A stretch of 64,000 nucleotides of DNA from Chondrosia reniformis. Taxonomy: Eukaryota; Porifera; Demospongiae; Chondrillida; Chondrillidae. Below, piece by piece: positions 57,501-64,000 of this stretch. Both the position numbers and the translations under genes were made by a program. The number at the start of each line of letters is the position of its first letter. The first letter of the stretch is position 1. The notes under the pieces were generated by a model. It ran no database searches and was not told the origin of the DNA. It saw only the letters and a program-made list of their open reading frames with translations. The DNA lies in contig OX359200.1 in the NCBI GenBank assembly GCA_947172415.1, positions 6,512,501 to 6,576,500 on the forward strand, written 5' to 3'.

Positions 57501-59114
57501 GATAATCATACGTATATGACTCCTTAAACAGTAACAGTTATTGAAAAGGTTAATACAGAACACTTCCAGTCATACCAACTATGGATAACACTGGTCACCA
57601 ATTTAATAGGACTTCGGTCCCCAGCCTACTTGGTTGGTCTAGTGTAATACGTTTCAGCTCAGTGCAATTAACTCCCCAAACTCCATCATACTAATAAATT
57701 TGTTCCGGGAGTTTTGAGGCCTAATTGGCAGTTTGGCATATTAAGCGGTTGCCACTATATATGCTTATATGTAGTTAAGATTGATCAAATATCATACGTA
57801 TATCATTGTTCAATCTTCTATGTACAGTGTAACATCTACCCACCTCACACATTCAGGTGTCCTTGGAAGTGTACATTGAGGAAGATCTGGTTTTGTCTTC
57901 CTAAATATTAAAGGGAAAGTACTCAGATCACATGCATACATGTAAATTATGCAAATTGAAAAAATCATAATAATCAATATGTTGAGTTACTACACTTATT
58001 TATATACACAAAGGCATCTTAAAAGTACATTTTTAACAATTAACTTATTCTCATATTTTCTGCACTTATTGTTATTATGTATATTTATATAGGACCCCCA
58101 GGTATATAGACCAGCTTAATGAGCTGATGGGCCTCCCTATTCAAATGATAAAATGATGATGATGATGAAAAACCATTTTATTCTTAACTTTGTGTAGAAG
58201 GTGTAACATGTCAGACGACACACAGTACAAAAAGATATGTAATTGGGTACATAGAGATCACAGACTGCATACTGTAGAGGTGGTTTGCTGGTTGGCATGA
58301 CTACATCAGGTTTCCTAGCAACACTTGTCTCTGGAGCATCATTCAAAGGCTCTGAATTGTTACCTATATGAGGCAATATACAAATGTACATGGGTACATA
58401 GAGCATGTACAATTAGTATACTGGAACTCCACCTACGTATAACTACTTTACAGGGAGACCAGTAAATTAGGTACAAGGCGAGATATTAAGTGATCAGGTC
58501 ACTGATTAAGGGTAAAATTCCCAGAAACAACTTTCTGGCCCAGTGGAGAAGAAACTCTTGTATCCTTGTCCAAAGTTCTCACTAGGTTTAGTTCCTTATA
58601 GCCCTTTATTCTAAAGTAGATGTAGCCAGTTGAAAGGAAAAATGGTGTGTTAGATTATTCATATACCTGCATCAATTTCTGTGGTAACTTGAGAAGAAGT
58701 TGGTTCTTCCCTCGATCCTGTAACAGCTGCTTCTTCAGAGGTAACTTCTTCTTCTTTATTGATTTCACTTTGAGATTCAACAAAATGATCTTCGAATGCC
58801 AACTTGGGCGCAGATGGCTGGGAAGCACTCATTATCTTCTTCGCTTCTTCCTTGGTAATTTCCAAGATGTCCCCTTCGTTCTCATCTGTCACAAAAATGC
58901 CGCCATCGCTACCTGGCTGAGTGTCTATATAGAAAGAAATGCTTTAAGTAATTAACACTGTTTAACAGGGAGACTTCTCAAAGCTCATAATCTTACCAAA
59001 CCAGGTGTCGGCATTAGCGTCATCTTCCAATTCGCCTCTCCTGAATAAAGCAAAATCAATAAATCGAGGAGCATCACATTCAAAGGTTGGATCAATATTT
59101 TCCATATTTTCCAT
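54596..59114 (-). CDS. TPX2: TPX2 spindle assembly factor
   Basis: Microtubule nucleation factor and activator of Aurora A in mitosis. Exon 1 (about 58996-59114) starts MENMENIDPTFECDAPRFID and ends ELEDDANADTWFG, like the Aurora-binding N-terminus of vertebrate TPX2 (YDAPSDFINF and DSWF). The long middle exon (about 56800-57405) has SRIPKCTKIEEF, VEVKPFNVA and VAEAIANFHKKTPPRF. Then come HQFRARPLNRKILE, EYQFKASDAPKDILEAP, several xFxAxP-type blocks, and a C-terminal exon with PFNLNTEKRAKERAGLDEER, EYRKKLVHNAQPVRHFKPM and SDRPVTQPQELKF, matching the TPX2 C-terminal domain (ATEKRAKER, RRELVHKANPIRKY, SDQPLTVP). About ten exons. A dispersed repeat lies in one intron. A CCAAT box (GACCAATCAA) lies about 60 bp upstream of the start. 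Confidence 0.93.
57545..57680 (-). mobile_element. SINE- or MITE-like repeat, copy 3 of 3
   Basis: In a TPX2 intron. On the minus strand it reads GGCTGGGGACCGAAGTCCTA and then GGTGACCAGTGTTATCC, paralleling the left half of the copies at 31683 and 37801. The right half has diverged beyond clear recognition. Confidence 0.4.
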
Positions 59115-59303
59115 GTTCTTTGTCAATTGACGAAGCTAGTATGGTTTACGTTCAAAATCTACCGCCCCTTCGAAGTTGACCAATCAAATGTTGTTTCCAT
59201 ATATGGCGTGCTGACGGTCTAGAAATGACCACAGAATCTATTTAAACAATAATTGATGTATAATACAGGTATGAACTATACTGACAACTATCCATCAGTC
59301 AAA

Positions 59304-61282
59304 CTAATATAGTTTCTTCATTTTCCCTTCAAATCTCTTTGCCAGGCTACTATATTTGGAGAGGGTGGAGACACTTAGCACATATTTGCTCAAGTAGAAG
59401 AGTATTAGGAACGACCACTTTCCAATCCAGGCTTCCTCCAACAGATTTGAGGTAGCAACCAGAATCAGCTCTGCACATCTAACAGAGGATACAGTTATAA
59501 ATCACAAAGGTTGCACTGATCAAAACTTGTATCAACAGTGGAATCTCATTATAGTGAAGCTCAATGGGGACCAAAATAAGTTCCTTATATCGAATATTCA
59601 CTATATTGAATGTACGTATATAATAGTGTACAACTTTTACTGGGGCTAGCAAAGTACTTCACTATATATACTGAGATATTCACTATAAATATTTTCATTA
59701 TAATGAGATTCTACTGTACCCAGGTTTAACATGGCCTTGCGAACACTGTGGTAAATGAATGTAATAATAATCACTATCGTAATGTTGGATGTAAGGATAA
59801 ATGCATTAATTAATGAACTATCATATTACAAAAATGGTTATTATACTAATAGAGCTAAGGAAAGCATGTTATCTTAGGATATTGATAATGAAAAACATAT
59901 ACAATCAAGCCTGCAAACCTTTCCGGACTGATGGCATGAGCATTTGTCATTTTATAAATATCATCTCCAAGATCACAGGATTTTAGTCTCTTTTCTCCAC
60001 CTGCCACTCTAGAGTCGGGAATGAGGTTTGAGGAGACCGGCCCAGGACAGACTGTTGTCACGGCAACACCTTTACCCAGTAACTCAGTCCCCACTCCTTC
60101 TAATAAGCCAAACAGTGCAAATTTTGAAGCCGAGTAGGAGGTGCTAAATGGACTTCCAACTTTACCAGCAAATGAGGATATACCAACAATATGGCCGCTC
60201 TTTCTATCAAGCATATCTACATTGTGGGGTTATCAATTTAAGAAAGCATTCATTTTTACACTATTGTTGTACTGCTGTATTGTTGTAGAAGGAATCCTTA
60301 TTCTATTATTGTTGTACGTATATAACACTACATTTAACAAATCATCTTTTGCAAGAAAGTCAGTACTACCAGATTAGTCATAATATACACTACACAGACC
60401 TGGTAGGAGAGCTCTAGTTAATGCTCTTGGTCCAGTGTAGTTGCTGTCCATTATCAGTTTGTCAACTTCTTCTGAAACATCTGCAAAGAATCCCAGCTGC
60501 CCCACTCCAGCTGCGTGAATAAGGATATCAATGTGTCCAAAGGCTTGCGTAGACTCTTTAGCTACTTCGTGAATAGATTCAGCATCACACAAATCCAGTG
60601 TTACAATCCTGTAGACATGAAAGAGTACACTTCTAGTATAATAAGCCAAATCAAGAAGCCAAAGGCAGGGGTTCTTAAGGATATATCACAAATTTGAGTG
60701 GTAGCCTAGGACATTTAAAAACCGGCAATTTACTCTCTTCAAGAGGGGCCCAGGGGGAATACCCTTAAAAAGAATACCCTGATAGGTGTTATACACATAG
60801 TTTAATACCACACACACTTTGCACTCTCTGGATTGGCCATCCCATTCTTCACCTCCTGAAGTCTACCCAGCTCTGACTGCGGAGCACTGAGCACTAGTTG
60901 ACTACCCAATATGGACAGCTGCTGACAGAGACAACTACCTACTGACAATAGGAGAAGTATATGATATGAAAACTGATCATTAAATGACTCATTAATATAG
61001 TAATAAAGATATATAAAAGGCTCATTGATACATCCATAGCTCTAGGCCTTTTATTAGAAAAGGAAAAGTGCTCAGTTCATATATATATAATGCATCCCAG
61101 TAATGCTCACTTCCTCCAGAAGCACCAGTGACCAAGATAATTTTGTCTTGAAAATACTTTCTCCTTAAACTACAAGACGATAACGTCAGGTCTGCATCTG
61201 ATAAAAGTATCTTTACGATCTTGTATAACAGCCACAAGAGAGTTAGGAGAAAGATAACGCCGAGCACTTGCAAGACATCCAT
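59304..61282 (-). CDS. DHRS7-like short-chain dehydrogenase/reductase
   Basis: Membrane-anchored NAD(P)-dependent oxidoreductase of the SDR family. Exon 1 (about 61110-61282) begins MDVLQVLGVIFLLTLLWLLY, an N-terminal membrane anchor, then IILVTGASGG of the nucleotide-binding fold. Later exons: LCQQLSILGSQLVLSAPQSE; LDLCDAESIHEVAKES and DILIHAAGVGQLG (HAAG in place of the usual NNAG); the catalytic part GISSFAGKVGSPFSTSYSAS plus KFALFGLLEGVGTEL, with Ser and YSASK intact; VTTVCPGPVSSNLI; and a C-terminus VATSNLLEEAWIGKWSFL that matches DHRS7 rather than other SDRs. By the predicted splice the TGxxxGxG motif becomes TGASGGSS, so the last Gly is missing; this depends on the intron border chosen. 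The substrate is unknown. A diverged paralogue lies upstream on the same strand. Confidence 0.85.
59536..59716. mobile_element. pogo/Tigger-type MITE
   Basis: 181-bp non-coding element in the DHRS7-like gene. Terminal inverted repeats CAGTGGAATCTCATTATAGT and the matching right end ATAATGAGATTCTACTG pair over about 23 bp with few mismatches. The CAGTGGAA start is typical of pogo-group Tc1/mariner elements. A TA follows the right end; the left target copy is not clear. Confidence 0.7.
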
Positions 61283-61664
61283 TTACTTGCTTAGCGAATT
61301 CTTTGAAATTGGTTTATTCAAGAAATGCTATCTCAATATATTATATACTTAGCAAGTAGAGATCTTGATGAAAAGACACTGAATCCTTAACCAAAGTACC
61401 GTTAGAGTTGTAGCTGATCGCTGGTCGCAAAAAAGAAAAGTATAGACTAAAGTTGAGGAAGCCAGCCCTTTCGTTTCGCAATCATGACCGGCTATTCTAC
61501 GTATATAACTTGAAGATTCATTCACAGACATCTTTCTATATGTACAATTGTGCAAGTCTATATTTTATCAATTTAACTACTTTTGAGTACTTTCTGGCTT
61601 AATTTCTAATGTTTAAATATATACACTATTTCTATACACATTTAGTATAATATGTTTAATACAA

Positions 61665-62178
61665 TCATTTTAAAGTCTTTAACTTCATTGATAGCTTAGA
61701 TGTGTATGTGAAATTTCCCTGCTTCATCAAAAAGTTTGCTAGTGATGGGAAATACTGCACTAGATACATGAACTGGAGGAGTGGAAATGTCCCTATCCAA
61801 ACCTCCTCTAATTTGTTTGATGCAGCAATCAAAATCAGTTCGGCAACCCTATAAAAATAACGAAAGTGAGTGAGCTTGTATTCATAGAATGTATATATAT
61901 ACTCCTGGACTTCATATGTATACGTATACTGTATGTTTCAACCACCCACACAATATATAGGACTTTTCTCTATTATAATCAATGTACTGTTGTTATACTT
62001 GCCTATCGGGTTTCATCTGCTTTATTGAGCTAGTGAACTCTTTTAGTAGATTTTTTGCATCTGGATCTCCCCAAACTCTTGCTCCATTTGGAAGAAGACT
62101 ATTCTCAAGCAATGAAGATTTAATACTTGTGGTTGGTATCACTATCGTAGTACTAATGTTGGAACCAGCAAGTGCAGC
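61665..62178 (-). CDS. Last two exons of a second, diverged DHRS7-like gene
   Basis: Exon 62178-62003 encodes AALAGSNISTTIVIPTTSIK and LLPNGARVWGDPDAKNLL, and exon 61848-61665 encodes VAELILIAASNKLEEVWIGT plus FPLLQFMYLVQYFPSLANF before the stop. They align with the last two exons of the neighbouring DHRS7-like gene at the same intron phase. The cofactor-contacting CPGPV is IPTTS here. The intron between them uses AG|GCAAGT, a GC-AG intron. Exons for the nucleotide-binding and catalytic parts are not found up to 64000, where only repeats are seen. They may lie beyond the window or be lost, so this is either the 3' end of a gene with a large repeat-filled intron or a truncated duplicate. Confidence 0.65.
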
Positions 62179-62324
62179 CTGCATGAAGCATGTATATGGT
62201 AGAATATATATGATTAAAAGTCCATATATATAGGACACAGCAACAGTTATCTATCAATCTTTCAATCACAAATCTAGGTCTAAAATGTCATTTAAAAGTT
62301 TGAAGTATGTCAATATTTGCCCTA

Positions 62325-62470
62325 TATCTCTCACCATACATTAAGTTGGCATACAAGAATTATGAAACATTTAGGGCTGTAACTCTGTCAAATTGAAAGA
62401 TATAAAGCTAATACTTGGTGTCAGCATTTACAGACAGCCAAAATGTATATCCTTTGAATTTTAGATGACA
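62325..62470 (-). repeat. Inverted, diverged copy of the 160-bp satellite unit
   Basis: On the minus strand this reads TTAATGTATGGTGAGAGATA and later GACACCAAG-, GACAGAGTTACAG-like words, which match the 160-bp units at 63540-64000. It lies in opposite orientation to them, about 1.1 kb away. Confidence 0.65.
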
Positions 62471-62479
62471 AGATTGAAA

Positions 62480-63540
62480 TGATGATAACGATAGAGTGAT
62501 ATCAATTTATATCGCGATATACTATTATCCAATAAATATCGGGACATCTCAAAGTTAAAACATTTCTATTCGGGGCCAACCAGAAACAACTAGAGACAGT
62601 CCAAACGCGGTAGTCAGAAGGCCTTTATATAGAGACAGGCAGCCATCAACCTATTACAGCATTTGAGATTGAAGGTGGCTGGTTATACTAGTTTACGTTC
62701 ATATCGGAACACCTCTCGCTAAAATCGTTTCTACATGGGACCCGAAAAGTTGTCCTGCTCGGCCTATTAAGACACTTACAGAATTTTATCCACTTTCACC
62801 AGTTCCGAGATGAACCACGAATACTGGATATACCTTTAAAATGTCTTGAAACGATGCAGTGTTTTGGAAAATAATTGAAACATTTCGACTACATTTTTCT
62901 TGAAAATACCCTATTCTTAAGTATGGAATTGCGCCAACCACAATCGTTTCCTTTTGAAATTTTCTTGTTTAAATAGAAGCGCAAAACCTTATAAAGTAGG
63001 CCTACCTGGACACATCTCTATGGTGGTAGCGGTTCCCATAGGGGTTGGTAGCGCTTAGACTCTGAAGCTGTCTCCTAATCGGTTGGTGCCATAGAGACGT
63101 GCTCACCAATAATCCGGATTTCGGGGGGGTTCCACGTAATGTGGGATTGGCATCTGATATCTTAGGATTCATATGAGTCGGCCATATCGAGAAGAACTGG
63201 TTCTTCTCACGCAAGTGACACCCAAAGCTCAACTCGGCAGAGCGTTACCACCGATCCCGGCCTCTGAGCGTCGTGGATGGTAGCGTTCGGTATGGTCCAA
63301 CTTTTTTTCTTTAGAGTTTCGTTGGCCGTCGATCGGCAAAATTTCACTTTAACGACATCCATATAATATATGTGGATAGATACTACTTCAACAACAATCA
63401 AGTACTACACAGTGCATATCCATGTGTATAAGAAATCTTTCAAAGAGTTCTATTTTTTCAGAAATATATACAGTACCGCATTTTCACTCTTACACCTACT
63501 CAAGGTCGGCCATTTATAGTATTACGCAATTAGGGTTAGT
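62480..63540. other. Non-coding region between inverted satellite copies
   Basis: About 1 kb with no credible protein-coding frame. It is less AT-rich near 63000-63310, with several inverted words (CATCTCTATGGTGG against GCCATAGAGACGTG). It looks like the inside of a non-autonomous element bounded by the inverted 160-bp units. A weak tRNA A-box-like string lies near 63222. Confidence 0.4.
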
Positions 63541-63542
63541 TA

Positions 63543-64000
63543 ATGTATGGTGAGAGATAGGGCAAATTTTTTGTAGAAATCAAAATTTCTAAAACTGTTT
63601 GGAAATGTTTCATACATGTCTGTGAATGTAGACACCAAGTTTAAGCTTCATATTTAACGATTTGACAGAGTTACAACACTAGATGTACATTGTATTAAGA
63701 AAATGTATGGGGAGAGATAGGGCAAATTTATGTAGAAATTAAAATTTCTAAAACACTTTAGAAATGTTTTATACATGTCTGTGAATGTAGACACCAAGTT
63801 TAAGCTTCATATTTAACGATTTGACAGAGTTACAACACTAGATGTACATTGTATTAAGAAAATGTATGGGGAGAGATATATAGGGCAAATTTATGTAGAA
63901 ATCAAAATTTCTAAAACACTTAAGAAATGTTTTATACATGTCTGTGAATGTAGACACCAAGTTTAAGCTTCATATTTACCGAATTGACAGAGTTACGGCA
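63543..64000 (+). repeat. 160-bp tandem satellite running off the window end
   Basis: Units begin ATGTATGG at 63543, 63703 and 63862 (periods of 160 and 159 bp) and share GAGAGATAGGGCAAAT, AATTTCTAAAAC, ACATGTCTGTGAATGTAGAC and GACAGAGTTACA. The last unit has a four-base TATA expansion near 63878. The array is cut by the window edge, so its full size is unknown. Confidence 0.92.

Noticed and set aside
63205-63300. tRNA-like string AGCTCAACTCGGCAGAGCG as a possible tRNA gene or tRNA-derived SINE head
   Set aside because: Resembles an A box, but no GGTTCGANNCC B box at the right distance and no cloverleaf could be drawn.
63530-63545. TTAGGG-like word (ATTAGGGTTAGTTA) as interstitial telomere
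   Set aside because: A single partial unit at the edge of the 160-bp satellite; no tandem TTAGGG run.

Overview
The window is animal nuclear DNA, most likely from a demosponge of the Amphimedon type. This is inferred from the metazoan gene set (cadherin, TPX2, RAP2, BLOC1S4, SPATA2-like and TIR proteins), AT-rich non-coding DNA, many short introns with GT-AG borders, and genes packed 15-250 bp apart. No database search was possible, so every product name rests on reading motifs and on remembered family sequences.

Layout. 1-15262 (minus): the N-terminal and central part of a very large secreted or membrane cadherin with at least 15 cadherin repeats; its 3' end is outside the window. 15697-19114 (minus): mRNA cap guanine-N7 methyltransferase (RNMT). 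19208-21751: a 2.5-kb CCTA-type satellite. 21779-23889 (minus): a TIR-domain protein with a disordered, repeat-bearing N-terminus. 24131-24370 (plus): mitochondrial ATP synthase subunit f. 24919-28996 (minus): the axonemal coiled-coil protein DRC4/GAS8. 29514-30053 (plus): an intronless RAP2 GTPase. 32317-46044 (minus): a tight run of four genes, SPATA2-like, UBE2V, DHX38/PRP16 and BLOC1S4. 46060-49901 (plus): an AIRIM-like gene, then an intronless TRIM-NHL protein. 50150-50772 (minus): CHTF8. 50814-54230 (plus): a kinesin-like pseudo-motor/coiled-coil protein resembling CCDC78, then an unknown tail-anchored protein. 54596-59114 (minus): TPX2. 59304-62178 (minus): a DHRS7-like dehydrogenase and the last two exons of a diverged tandem paralogue. 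62300-64000: repeats, ending in a 160-bp satellite that continues past the window.

How the genes work together. Most are unrelated housekeeping genes. A loose theme is microtubules and cilia (DRC4, CCDC78-like, TPX2); another is ubiquitin and innate signalling (UBE2V, SPATA2-like, TRIM-NHL, TIR). Several pairs are head to head with very short spacers (15 bp, 41 bp and 241 bp between start codons), which points to shared promoters.

The most unusual material is in the repeats. A hairpin element present in four copies has arms that match within each copy but differ between copies, and its loop is inverted in one copy relative to two others. A second dispersed motif resembles the catalytic core of a hammerhead ribozyme, with a covarying stem II and one extra A.
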